From Ambrosia x helenae (Eukaryota; Streptophyta; Magnoliopsida; Asterales; Asteraceae), in the NCBI GenBank assembly GCA_030844895.1, contig CM061231.1, forward strand, positions 131,349,023-131,413,022: 64,000 nucleotides of DNA, written 5' to 3'. The translations under genes were made by a program, and so were the position numbers. Within the stretch, counting starts at the first letter, position 1. Each line of letters begins with the position of its first letter. This document shows positions 1 to 9,946 of the stretch, in pieces. The notes under the pieces are model-generated. The model searched no databases and was not told the origin of the DNA. It worked only from the letters and a program-made list of their open reading frames with translations.

Positions 1-1399
1 GCTATACATGTTAAGTGGGCTAATAATAGTTAATGATTTATGTCTAAGTATCTAAGAATCATAAGCATGGCAAGTAGCATATAAGTATGTTTAATAGATT
101 GAGCATGTGTGTTTATGAAAGCATTAGTGTGTTTTGCATATGATACATGTTTACACCCCAAAAGTGATAAAGAGTAAAAAGGGGACAAGTATGAACTCAC
201 CTTTGGGTGCGTTTAGTAAGGTTCCAAAGACGGGTCTTGGGAGATTAGTTCCTTAGCCTTGGTTAACTAGAATTTAGAGAATAAAAGGGTCTTAGGTTTG
301 AGTTTAGATTATAGATTCACGAGAGTCATGCAAGCCTTTTAGGCAAACCAAGCACAAATTGCCTTTAGGGCAATCCGGATGGTCATGAGATTAAGTTAGA
401 CCAAGCACAAAACCATCATAGATGATTCGGATGGTATAAAGTTAGGAATGTGAATCCATTTGATAGGTTCATGTCATAACCACTTCGCTTATGGAATAAA
501 CGTGGGTTTTGGACACGGGATTTCCCCTTTCTAGTGTGGATAAATCCGTAGCACAAGAAGGGACAAGAGAGTTTGTAAGGTAGGGTGTAACCACAAACCT
601 TCCAAAGATTAATAATAAACTAGTAAGATAGAAACTTGAAAGTATATGTTTATATTATCATATAGTATAATTCAGAAAACAACCACCTTTGGAACCTCTT
701 TTAGGTGCTCTACCCTTATCACACTTCTGTGGATAAATATGGGGAAGATCCTACAGGTTTCTCCAAGGAGTTTTAGATGAAAAAGAGAAGGAAAAACTGA
801 AAAGAAAGAAGGTTTGAGCTTGGAAAACTTACTGATGTGTTATCAGGAAGTATGCTCAAGAAACTTGAAGTTTAGAGAGATTTTTAGGAAGAAAAGAGAT
901 GAGCAAGAGATTATGGAGTGGGGAGAGGTTGTGTTTATAGGTGGGTTAAGGTGGTTGGGTATTAAATAGAGTTATTAGGGTGGTTGGGAGGAGATTAAGT
1001 GGGGTTAAGTTTAATTATAGTGGTGATGGTTCATATTATTTGTTATCTGCTAGACATCGAATGAAAATAAAAAAAACAATCACGACAATACTTAAATGGA
1101 TGTTGTTGTTGTTTGTTGTTGTAAATGTCACAAAAGACATAATAATTCACGTTTTTTTTTCTTTTTTTTTTGTTCTTTTTTTTAAACTAAGACTATTATT
1201 ATAATAAGTATATATATTAATAAATAAATATATATTAAGATCTTAACTAAATGAGTTTCTAAATTGATTAGGATAAATTATATTGACGACTCGTCAAGAA
1301 TTGGTAGGAGTATAAAAGAAGCGTATAAGTCGAACTTGAAATTTGTTAAATATAGAATTTAAAATATACGTGAAAGTAACAAAATCACGCGATGTTACA
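1..1399 (-). mobile_element. LTR fragment of an unidentified LTR retrotransposon inserted in copia A
   Basis: No coding sequence is visible. Copia A homology starts abruptly at 1400, and the sequence before it ends in TGTTACA, so on the minus strand this block begins TGTAACA, a normal LTR start. I infer that it is the beginning of an LTR lying on the minus strand, with the rest of the element to the left of the window. If so, the bases after 1399 (CTCCC) should be one copy of the 5-bp target duplication. Base composition and the TGTAACA start resemble Ty3-type LTRs, but no internal domain is present to prove the family. Confidence 0.5.
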
Positions 1400-3301
1400 C
1401 TCCCCCTTAGCGTCAACTCCAATCCCGTGAATAGGTTGTATTGGGGTATCCATAGGCTTGGAATCTTCCATCTGGAACCGGCTCAAGACTTCAGATATGT
1501 ATTTCGTCGGGTGAATGAAAATGCCCGTTGGCAATTGATCCGCCTGCAAGCCTAGGAAAAACTGCATTTCCCCCATTACGCTCAGCTCGAACTTTTCCTA
1601 CATGACTCTTTAAAATTCTCTGCACCAAAGTTCGTTAGTAGAACCAAAAATAATATCGTCAACATATATCTGAACGAGAAGCAAGTCACCCTCTGTTCTT
1701 TTTGTGAACTAAGTACGTGCTCAGCTCCTCATACCATTGTCGTGGAGCTTGGTGCAACCCGTAAAGTGTTTTGTTGAGTACGTAAACCTTATCCTGGTGG
1801 ATAGGATCTTCATAGCCTGGTGGTTGACCAACGTAAACCTCTTCCTTGACCACACCGTACATAAATGCGTTCTTCACATCCATTTGATACACTTTAAATT
1901 TCTTGTAGGAAGCAAACGCTAGAAACATTCGAATAGCTTCTATTCGTGCCACAGGTGCATAAACTTCATTGTAGTCTATTCCTTTAGTTTGAATAAATCC
2001 CTGAATTACCCCTCGATCATCTTTCTTACACTTAAAAACCCATTTAGTACCAATCTTCTTTCTTCCTGGAGGTAAATCTGTAAGTGTCCAAACTCCCAGC
2101 TTCTGAAACTATAACAATTCCTCTTGCATCACTTCAACCCAAGCATCATCTAGTAAAGCATCTTTGTATGTCCGCGGCTCAACCTGTGAAACATAACAAG
2201 CAAAAGACCAGTCATTTTGACAACCAGACTTTTGAATTTTAGCATAAAGGGCTAAGGCTCCGATATTATCATGTGAAGTTGCTCGACAAAGTTGTCCTCT
2301 AGTCATGACACTACTTCTGGGGTCACCAATAACTTAATCAAGCGGATGAATCTGATGAATCCGAGATTCCGGATGATCAGGAACTTGAACTCTAGTTTGA
2401 GTAGTTGAATTCTCTGCCGCATCCAGATCATTACCCGTATTTGATGATGAAGCAACATTTGGATTTAGGTTCACTGGTGGTTCCTCCGTAGCATGATCTA
2501 GAATAGCTTCACTTGAAATTTCATCTTAATTTTCCGATTTAGTTGTGTCAAGAGTAGTAGAAGCTTCTTGAGAAACCTCTTCTTCATTTGCAAGAACGTT
2601 GGTATAATTAGAAGCTGTTGGAGGAGTTACGGTGATCGGATGCACCAACGCTTAAGTCATTGCGTTTTCACACTCGTAATAAAGTCGTAGTATAGCCTCT
2701 TCAACCAAGTTATCTAGATTGAATGATTCAAAGAAGTCTTTATAATCAAACATCCATTCAGGACCACTTCCTTGTACGTTCTGAGTGTATCGTTGTTCTT
2801 CAACGTTAGCCCACTCCTCTACCTGACGAGTCTTTTTGTTGAATACCCATTTGAGCGGGGTTGCATATCCAACAAAGTATTCCTATTCAGCTTTTGGTGC
2901 AAACTTCTCAGTCGGGTTTAACATTGTACAAGGTGCCCCAAATGGTTCTAGATACTCCAAATTCGGCTTTCATGTATTCAAAAGTTCATAAGAAGTTTTA
3001 CCAAACTTCTTCACCGTTAATACATGATTGAGGGTGTAACAAGCTGCGTAAATAGCTTCATTCCAGAACATTACTGTAAGATTTGAATCTGCAAGTATTG
3101 TCCGTGCCGTTTCTATTAGAGTCCTATTTTTCCTTTCTGCAACACCATTCTGTTGTGGAGTGTACGGAGCACTATATTCATGATGAATTCATTTGTCTTC
3201 ACAGAGTGCATCCATCAGAGAATTTTTAAACTCTGTCCCGTTGTCACTACGAATTCTTTTGATCTTCAATCTGTAAACATTCTCCAATCGGACGAACAGA
3301 A
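1400..3301 (-). pseudogene. Copia A pol fragment: integrase C-terminal part and reverse transcriptase, broken
   Basis: Minus-strand pieces match element B pol throughout. From right to left they cover the end of the integrase core, the variable linker, the region ending in 'TRGQL', and reverse transcriptase with QMDVKNAFMYG and, on the other side of a break, the VDD-proximal part and MGEMQFFLGLQ. Compared with B, about 45 bases are missing between the 'LSTYL' segment and the VDD region, and several stops and frameshifts are present. The left end at 1400 is where another LTR has inserted. The right end at 3301 is the insertion point of B; integrase resumes at 18630. It is clearly non-functional. 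Confidence 0.85.
3297..3301. repeat. Target-site duplication CAGAA, left copy (element B)
   Basis: CAGAA immediately precedes the TGTGAGCG end of element B and recurs at 18630-18634 directly after its other end. A matching 5-bp duplication shows that 3302-18629 is one insertion event. Confidence 0.9.
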
Positions 3302-3841
3302 TGTGAGCGTTGGATTTTAGCTAAAACAGGATTATATGATCATACAAGTCACAAATCTAGGTGCGGAAACCCTAGATCTGAACAAATTGATAAGATACAA
3401 ATCACGACACAATCAAGATCATTTTCAATATCATTTTCATAGATTAACTTTCAATCAATAAGCATTTACAACTGTTTATGTTAATCTAGAATCACACAGA
3501 TAATCTCTCAAAAACACTCCTAAACCTGATCTGAACCTGGACACAAATGACAACTCTCTTACATAATCAAAAACTCAAAAACTATATATAGACACTGCAC
3601 ATTCGCCCCTTACAGATGGTCGAATGTGAGCTTTTTCCACATTCGCCCACTAAGAGTGGTCGAATGTGTTCTTCAGTCCATGTCCATTCTTCATTCGTCC
3701 ACATCAGAACTACCTTCGCCCCATTCTTGTTACCTTCGCCCAGATTAGTCTACATTCGCCCATTCTGAACCACCTTCGGCTATCTGCTAACATATGTTAA
3801 TTATAGTATATCCAATCCTTAGTCGCAAAAACGCATCAACA
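3302..3841 (-). repeat. 3' LTR of copia B
   Basis: 540-bp LTR running from TGTGAGCG to GCATCAACA on the plus strand. Its first 330-plus bases match 18091 onward exactly by eye; the segment 3649-3805 is strongly diverged from the partner LTR although the pattern of TTCG motifs and their spacing are retained. A TATATA element lies at 3582-3591. Confidence 0.92.
3598..3781. promoter_or_regulatory. Palindrome plus 20-bp motif array in the U3 of copia B (3' LTR copy)
   Basis: Two 31-bp palindromes at 3598-3628 and 3638-3668 each have CACATTCGCCC on the left and GGTCGAATGTG on the right. They are followed by single motifs TTCGTCC, TTCGCCC, TTCGCCC, TTCGCCC and TTCGGC starting at 3694, 3715, 3735, 3755 and 3775, spacings of 21, 20, 20 and 20 bp. 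Read on the element strand, the cluster lies immediately upstream of the TATA box. Confidence 0.8.
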
Positions 3842-3854
3842 AACTCCCCCTCGA
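3842..3854 (-). other. Polypurine tract of copia B
   Basis: On the minus strand the sequence TCGAGGGGGAGTT lies between the stop codon of the extra gene and the 3' LTR, the expected place for plus-strand DNA priming. The extra gene therefore ends 13 bp from the LTR. Confidence 0.8.
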
Positions 3855-5783
3855 CTATTGATTGGATAGTTTTCTCTGATAGTCCATCGTCTTGTTCAAC
3901 AGTTTGATTCTGAGCTGCTTCTTCTGCTCAGAAGTCATTGGCGGCTCGAATGTTTTCTTCACAGGCTTTGACACATTGGCGATCTTCACAGTCTTGCCAA
4001 GCTTGCCTTCCAAGTTGCTTCCAGCATTTATATCGTATGCAAAACAAACTCCCACAACTTGAGTATACTTTCTCGCTTGAGCAAAGTCGTTGGGTTCATA
4101 GTAAATCGGATTATAGAACAACATGATGATGTCTTCGAATGTGCAATTTATCAGCCACATAGGATCAAATACATGCACATGCTTGTATTTATCCTTTCCA
4201 TCCCTCAACACGATCACCGCTTCTGCCTTCCTCCAATCGTAATACCAAAATATGAAATCAGCACTGAAATGCTGTGGCATTGGCATCATTGGTATCTTTC
4301 TCATCACATTAGGTGCTTTATATATCAAAGTCACACGCTTCATATTGGTTTGAGGATCAATATCCCTATGAACTTTTCTACGGGGATATTGAGGCTTGAA
4401 CCTGTTCCATTTCGTACGACTTTCCCAGACCAATTTGTCTGCGCACCAACCGACATGCGATCCATTTACCTCGGCACCTGACATTGGGAATCTGCATAAA
4501 TCTCTCACCGCCCAGTACGGTAGAGTAAGCAAATCACAGAATCTGTTGAAGTACAGAATTCCGGTTTCCCATTTCGCAGCAATACACTTCAGTCTGCCTA
4601 AGTAAGTCCACCCGAGAGCTCTGCCTTTGAACTTGGCATTATGAAATCGATAGAAATTACCTTGAGCTTCAGGCTTAGGTCGGTTCTCATCCATCTCCTT
4701 CAACTTCTTCAGATAATTCTTCAACTCATCAGACTGGTTAGAAGAATCTTTCTTTTCATTACCAAACACCTTCTCAACAAACTCTTCGCTTCTTTTCTTT
4801 GCTTTTTGTTTTGCTGACTTATTTGGTATCTCTGTGAAGTCAGGAAATACTTCATTCTCATCTTCTTTTCTGAAATACTGGGGAAACTCTTCATGAGTAA
4901 TATCTTCTATCTCAACTTCATTGTTCTCTGGAGTATGTACATCATCTGAATGACTTCCCATATCCTTTTCAGGAATATCAGGAATCGATTCATCCATCAT
5001 AAACTCCTCAAACGTCTTTCCTACCCTCTGTGCGAGACCATCTAGTATTTCTTTCGCCACAGATGCAGGTAGTTCCCCTTCTTCAAGATCTGGATCTTCA
5101 TATTCCAGCTCATATCTCAGATCATCAGTCTGGAATATTTCAGCGAAGCATCCTGTGAACTCAATGGTCCACTCTCTTTTCTCCAACATATTCTTGTATA
5201 TCTGTTTAGCATCATCAGACAGAGATCTCACCTTTTCGTTCCAGAAGATACTTTCATCCGAATCAACATTCCCACCTTTCTTCTTGGAACTCGATTCTCC
5301 AGTATCTTTCTTCTTCTGTGGTGTTCTCTTCTCATAACTATACTTAGAAGTATCATCTCCTCCATCATGATCACTTCCACTGCTAAACTCATCACCTTTC
5401 TTTTTCCCTGTACCTTCAGCATCATCATCATCATCATTGTTGTCATCATCATCATCATTGTCATCATCACTTTTGTCCGATCCATCATCATCCTCATCTT
5501 CATCATCTTCTTTCTCTGATTCAGAATACTCATAATCAACTTTCTGCTCATCTTCTTCTTCATCTTCTTCACCCTCTTTCAACTGGGGTGCTCTGCTATA
5601 CAGCTCTTCAATCAAACCACACAAGCGTTTGTTTTCCTTTTTCAATTCTTTGTTGTCAGCCTTGATCAGTTTGATTTTGCTCTTGTTTCTATCACATCTT
5701 CTTTCAAGCTTCTCATTCTTAGCTTCCAACATCTGAATCTTATCATTTATCTCATCCTGATTCGATTTTGAAGCAACTACAAT
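3855..5783 (-). CDS. Extra (post-pol) gene of copia B, C-terminal part
   Basis: This frame continues directly, without a shift, from the 5784-7511 frame after a single TAG, so the two are very likely one gene of about 1,219 codons. A methionine at 5732 could start a separate 625-residue product. The first part is a charged coiled coil rich in K, E and N. Next comes a highly acidic serine/aspartate tract around residues 60-130, then mixed low-complexity sequence. The last 270 or so residues form a compact, aromatic-rich domain with a WYYDWRKAEAV segment and repeated tryptophans. I do not recognise this domain. No membrane segment is seen, which argues against an envelope-like role. The stop codon is 13 bp from the LTR, so the gene fills the end of the element. 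Confidence 0.75.
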   Translation of the reverse strand: MVVASKSNQDEINDKIQMLEAKNEKLERRCDRNKSKIKLIKADNKELKKENKRLCGLIEELYSRAPQLKEGEEDEEEDEQKVDYEYSESEKEDDEDEDDDGSDKSDDDNDDDDDNNDDDDDAEGTGKKKGDEFSSGSDHDGGDDTSKYSYEKRTPQKKKDTGESSSKKKGGNVDSDESIFWNEKVRSLSDDAKQIYKNMLEKREWTIEFTGCFAEIFQTDDLRYELEYEDPDLEEGELPASVAKEILDGLAQRVGKTFEEFMMDESIPDIPEKDMGSHSDDVHTPENNEVEIEDITHEEFPQYFRKEDENEVFPDFTEIPNKSAKQKAKKRSEEFVEKVFGNEKKDSSNQSDELKNYLKKLKEMDENRPKPEAQGNFYRFHNAKFKGRALGWTYLGRLKCIAAKWETGILYFNRFCDLLTLPYWAVRDLCRFPMSGAEVNGSHVGWCADKLVWESRTKWNRFKPQYPRRKVHRDIDPQTNMKRVTLIYKAPNVMRKIPMMPMPQHFSADFIFWYYDWRKAEAVIVLRDGKDKYKHVHVFDPMWLINCTFEDIIMLFYNPIYYEPNDFAQARKYTQVVGVCFAYDINAGSNLEGKLGKTVKIANVSKPVKKTFEPPMTSEQKKQLRIKLLNKTMDYQRKLSNQ

Positions 5784-7511
5784 CTAGAGCATCTTCTCCT
5801 CATTCTGCTTGAACTTAGTAATCTCAGCTTGTTGAGCAATCAACATCTTCATCATGTCCTCCATCTTTTTATTAACCTGTTTCATAACATCATCATCTAC
5901 AGTCACTTTCTTTGACTTAGATCTGGAGGGCTCAACTTCAACAACTTTCTCCTTTTGAGGCTTCCTAAACATATCGAGCACTTTATCCATATCGATATTG
6001 AACTGATCGATTGGTAAAGTCTCTGCCTCTTTCGCTTTCTTCTGCTTCTTGGCAACTGGTGAAGATAGCTTAGAAGGTGTTCCAGCATCAGGTAATCTCT
6101 TTCCCTTCAACAACTGAGCCAACTCTTTCTCTCTCAGTTCTTTCACACTAGACTTCTTTGCCATAGTCTTTTGTTTCTTTGTCTTCTTTGGCAAATTCAC
6201 AACTACTGTATCTCCAACACTCAGCTCAGCTAGGTCAACACCTAAACCTTCATCTTCAACCGATTTCTTTCGTCTCTCAGCTTCTTCAATCGACTGATTT
6301 AAGGATTCAGACTCACCAACCATAGTGGCCTTACGTTTGGTGGTCCTCACGTTCTCGTCATCAGAATCCCACTGTTCATCAACCTCAGTCTCTTCCGAAT
6401 CTACAGACTCTTCATCCACCAAACCCGATCCTTTCTTCGCCGTCGATTTCTTTCTAGCAACCTGTTGCTTTGTGCTTCCCTGATCAATAGCCTTTCCCTT
6501 GCCCTTCCCTTTGGCTCCAGGATTGACTACTTGACGCTTCCGCTTAGTGCTTGAATCAACATACACTAAGGGATCATCGTTATCTGAGTCACTCTCATCA
6601 TGTCTTGCTTTGTTCTTGCCAGGATCAATGTAATCCGGACGAGCCAAAGCCCCAAATAACCTTCTGTTAGGTGGCTTCTCACTGTCAGCTACACCTTTGT
6701 ATCCTTTCATCCTCATCAAGGTTCTAATATTCATGTGATCTTGACCTAGGATCATAGTCGGATCCTTTTTCAACATTGGATACTTGTAATCAAAGATCAT
6801 CATTAGAAACCTTGGATACAACATGAACTTCTTAAACTTTATACCCTTCAGCATCTCCAGTATGTGGTCAAGAATCATCCCAGACACATTAAATGGTTTG
6901 TTGAGTGTCAACGCAACCATTAATGAGCTCAAACTCCTTCTCATCACGTCATAACCACCACTCACACATCCAAAAACATGAATCAGAACATGTGCAAAGT
7001 ACTTATACTGCACTCCCAGCTTCCCTTTATACATTGATCCGTCAGTGATAGGACCTTTGTATTTCATCCTTAAGAAGCACGCCTTCTGTTCTGTCCAAGA
7101 TAACTCCCTGGGATCCTCACTATCTTCGAACTTAATCTGTAACGCCTCCCGAATGTCAGCTTCAGTCAAGAACATCTCCATCTCCTGAATCTTGCTCTTG
7201 ATGATCGTCTGATTCTCCCAGTAGTCATACTTAGCGTTCTGGTAAAAATCTTCAATTATGTCTTTATAAATGATGGTTGGTGTGGCTAGAGCATGTACAA
7301 TCCTGCTCCTCTTCAGAAATTCAATAATCCCTGTAAACTCCGTGTTCTTCTCAACGTCTCCTAGATACGCGCAACAGTTGTGCGATCGTTCGAAAGGCCA
7401 ACTGCTCGGAGTAGATGTTTCAGCTACGGGGACTGGATCTTGAACTGTGATCTCTGCTGGAGTCTCAACATTCACTGCTGGTGATTCAATATTCTCGGGT
7501 TGTTCAGCCAT
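5784..7511 (-). CDS. Extra (post-pol) gene of copia B, N-terminal part with the conserved YPRF domain
   Basis: The likely start is the ATG at 7511, which directly follows a TTTTCATGTGCAG 3'-splice-like sequence; the open frame extends upstream to 7577. Residues of roughly 40-260 form a domain shared with the extra gene of element C: a 'FLKRS/VVKSQ' start, a 'DFYQNA/EFWANA' segment and a C-terminal block ending in MLYPRFLMM (C has LLYPRFIMQ). After this come KRKR and KGKGKGK basic runs that look like nuclear localisation signals, acidic stretches, lysine-rich sequence and a coiled coil at the end. A TAG (5784-5786) interrupts the coiled coil, which continues in frame beyond it. Function is unknown; I infer a nuclear, nucleic-acid-associated accessory protein. 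Stop codon readthrough or simple mutation are both possible. Confidence 0.75.
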   Translation of the reverse strand: MAEQPENIESPAVNVETPAEITVQDPVPVAETSTPSSWPFERSHNCCAYLGDVEKNTEFTGIIEFLKRSRIVHALATPTIIYKDIIEDFYQNAKYDYWENQTIIKSKIQEMEMFLTEADIREALQIKFEDSEDPRELSWTEQKACFLRMKYKGPITDGSMYKGKLGVQYKYFAHVLIHVFGCVSGGYDVMRRSLSSLMVALTLNKPFNVSGMILDHILEMLKGIKFKKFMLYPRFLMMIFDYKYPMLKKDPTMILGQDHMNIRTLMRMKGYKGVADSEKPPNRRLFGALARPDYIDPGKNKARHDESDSDNDDPLVYVDSSTKRKRQVVNPGAKGKGKGKAIDQGSTKQQVARKKSTAKKGSGLVDEESVDSEETEVDEQWDSDDENVRTTKRKATMVGESESLNQSIEEAERRKKSVEDEGLGVDLAELSVGDTVVVNLPKKTKKQKTMAKKSSVKELREKELAQLLKGKRLPDAGTPSKLSSPVAKKQKKAKEAETLPIDQFNIDMDKVLDMFRKPQKEKVVEVEPSRSKSKKVTVDDDVMKQVNKKMEDMMKMLIAQQAEITKFKQNEEKML

Positions 7512-7587
7512 CTGCACATGAAAATCAGTAAAACGCGTCAAAACACAAAAACGACAAAAATATAAAATTCTGGTCAAAAACTATTCT

Positions 7588-7760
7588 GCACGTTCGCCCG
7601 TTTAGAAATGGCCGAATGTGAGATTTGGTGGTCGAAGGTAGATAATTATGGTCGAAAGTGAAAAAGTTTTAAATAAAAGTCACATTCGTCCACATTGTTC
7701 CTCCTTCGTCCACCTTATTCCACTTTCGCCCGGTTTTATCAACCGAATGTGGAAAGGTTT
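7588..7760. promoter_or_regulatory. TTCGCCC/TTCGTCC motif cluster upstream of the extra gene of B
   Basis: Motifs occur in both orientations: ACGTTCGCCC with GGCCGAATGTG as a palindromic pair, GGTCGAAGGT and GGTCGAAAGTG, then TTCGTCC, TTCGTCC and TTCGCCC at 20-bp spacing, closed by CCGAATGTGG. The position just 5' of the extra gene suggests a leader or promoter for it. Confidence 0.7.
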
Positions 7761-8252
7761 TCCCCCAAAAATTCAAAATTTTGCCATTGTTTGTTTTAAT
7801 CTGCAATTTTGATCCTAAAACGTACTAACATGTCCGACTAACATTCGTCTATTACCAATTTTATCAATTAATCATTTTACATAGGTTTTCAAGTGGAATT
7901 AGGGTTCTATGTGTTCAATCGATCAAAACTATCATTTAAACATGTTTTAATCCTAATTCCTTCAATAATCTCCCCCTAAAACCTATGTTAAATGATCGGC
8001 TATCAAAATCAAACAAGAAACAACATCAAAAATCCCTAGAACAGAAACCCTAGGTCCCGTTCTTTTATCAGTCAATTCTAATCTGATTTGTTGTCCATTA
8101 CCTGCAATATTGGTGTTAAAATGATGAGCAATGATCAGGGAACAAATCAAGGGAACATAAATTGCACGAGCAACAAGGTCTGGTTAGGATGCAATTTTTG
8201 AAAAAAATTTGTGAATGAGGGTTCGAACCTGAATGACATATATAAAGAAGGC

Positions 8253-8484
8253 CACGTTCGACCGGTTCAAGTGGACGAATGTGGGTTAAAATCACATTCG
8301 TCCCAAATTAATGGCACGAATGTGAAACATTCCACCTTCGCCCCTATTGAAAGACCCGAAGGTAGAATATGTACCCGGAGGTGGAAAATACACCCGGAAG
8401 TGAAAAATAACCACTTTCGCCCAAAAATAAAACGGTCGAACTTGAAGATTTTTCCACATTCGACCCAATTAAGGGGCGAATGTG
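8253..8484. promoter_or_regulatory. Cluster of five 30-33 bp palindromes in copia B
   Basis: Five imperfect palindromes follow one another: 8253-8283, 8293-8324, 8333-8363, 8412-8444 and 8455-8484. Each pairs CAC-N-TTCG-N-CC with its reverse complement across 8-11 bases; for example CACATTCGACC at 8455 faces GGGCGAATGTG ending at 8484. The spacers are unrelated to one another while the arms are conserved, which points to dimeric protein binding sites or RNA hairpins rather than chance. Confidence 0.75.
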
Positions 8485-9946
8485 AAATGGAAAAATCTGA
8501 AAATTTCGCCAAATCACGAATTCGAATCCCGTTCAATATTTTTCAATCCGTTAAACTTCCAAAACTCAAATTTTCACATTTTGAATGTCACAAAGTCCAG
8601 ATGGTGTTATCAAATCTCAGAAATTGACCATCAAGCATCCCTGGATATCAAAAATAAAGCAGAAATGCAAATCTTTTGGATTTTCTGAAATTTTTATCAA
8701 AACACACCTAAAATCTTTTTGGATTTTGTAACTTTTTGACAATAAAAGTAAAATGCAACAAAGTAAAATGCATCAAAGTAAATGAAAGCATTAAACATTT
8801 TGTGATTTCCGGTAAGAGGATCATATCAGTTTTCTGAGAAATCTGAACACAGCGTTGATCTATTTTAATATTATCATTAGAAACAATATGTGACACTGCA
8901 ATTGCTGATATTGTTGTCCACATAAGCTCACATGCAGACAATTACGCAATGCTTTAAAATGATACGAATTAGATGTATTAGACTAACACATTGTGGTTCC
9001 CACACACACGACATACTCCCGTATCAAGAAGTAATCTGCACAAAGACTCATTGTAAAGCGTGATTATGCTTTCGTCGTCTGTAATTGTACAAGATATAAT
9101 GCATAGAGGTATACAGGTCAGCAAATTAATGCAGCAAAGTAACATATGCACCATACCAGGTTGAGGACTGATATTAATCATGATTTGCATCAATGATCAA
9201 TACGATATTATAGATAATCTTTGATCATCATATAACATGGAAAGTTCCTCAATTCGGTAACTTTAGGTTTTGGCATAAAGCTCTTTTATAAAGACATCCT
9301 GTCTGATCTAGGTCCGTAATGACTTACAGCAGAAGATCAGATAGGCTATCCCCAGACAACTAATAACATAACGACCCAAAACCTCCGAGTTTTGTACAAA
9401 CACCCTATCAAACGAAATTACGGTACTAAGACCATATGCCCATGAGGTGTTCATCCACAAACGCGTAGTTTGTTATGTTTGTATCACTAATGCACGCAAT
9501 ATATAGTCTACGAAGCCTATCAGCATATCACACGTAATCAACATACGTCTCATTAAAACTATACAATTCTTTAGCCTGTGCAGATCCCCACTGATGTACT
9601 ATCATTTCCTCTTTTTATCCAGGAAATCATTTTGGGTTTTTCTAATTTTTAGGTATTTTGAAACTTTTTCAATGTTTTTGGTTTTTCTGATAAAATGACT
9701 CCCCCTAAAATAAAGAACATATTTTTGGGTTTTTAATTTTTCTGAAAAACGAAAACAAAAATTTGAAAGAAACAATCCATTTGAAAGCATCAACTTCTTT
9801 GAGGATTAAACAACCCCCTCGAAAGCATCAACTTCTTTGAGGATTATGATAGTAAAGAGAAATTCCCAATTAGCAAAGAGAAATTCCCAATTAGCAAAAA
9901 TTTAAATCTAAAACTAAAAACGAAAAATGATAAACCGAGGAGCCGA
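8485..9946. other. Non-coding spacer of copia B between pol and the extra gene
   Basis: AT-rich sequence without a supported gene. Two short tandem duplications are visible near the pol end: GAAAGCATCAACTTCTTTG recurs at about 9782 and 9820, and GCAAAGAGAAATTCCCAATT lies in two adjacent copies at about 9853-9897. Pyrimidine-rich tracts with CCCCCT runs occur at about 9700 and 9810. Confidence 0.6.

Noticed and set aside
5228..5572. Methionine-rich frame in the same region as the extra gene of B
   Set aside because: It is a shifted reading of the aspartate-rich (GAT) tract of the extra gene.
3855..7511. Envelope-like protein for the extra gene
   Set aside because: No signal peptide or membrane segment is visible; basic, acidic and coiled-coil regions point to a soluble, probably nuclear protein.
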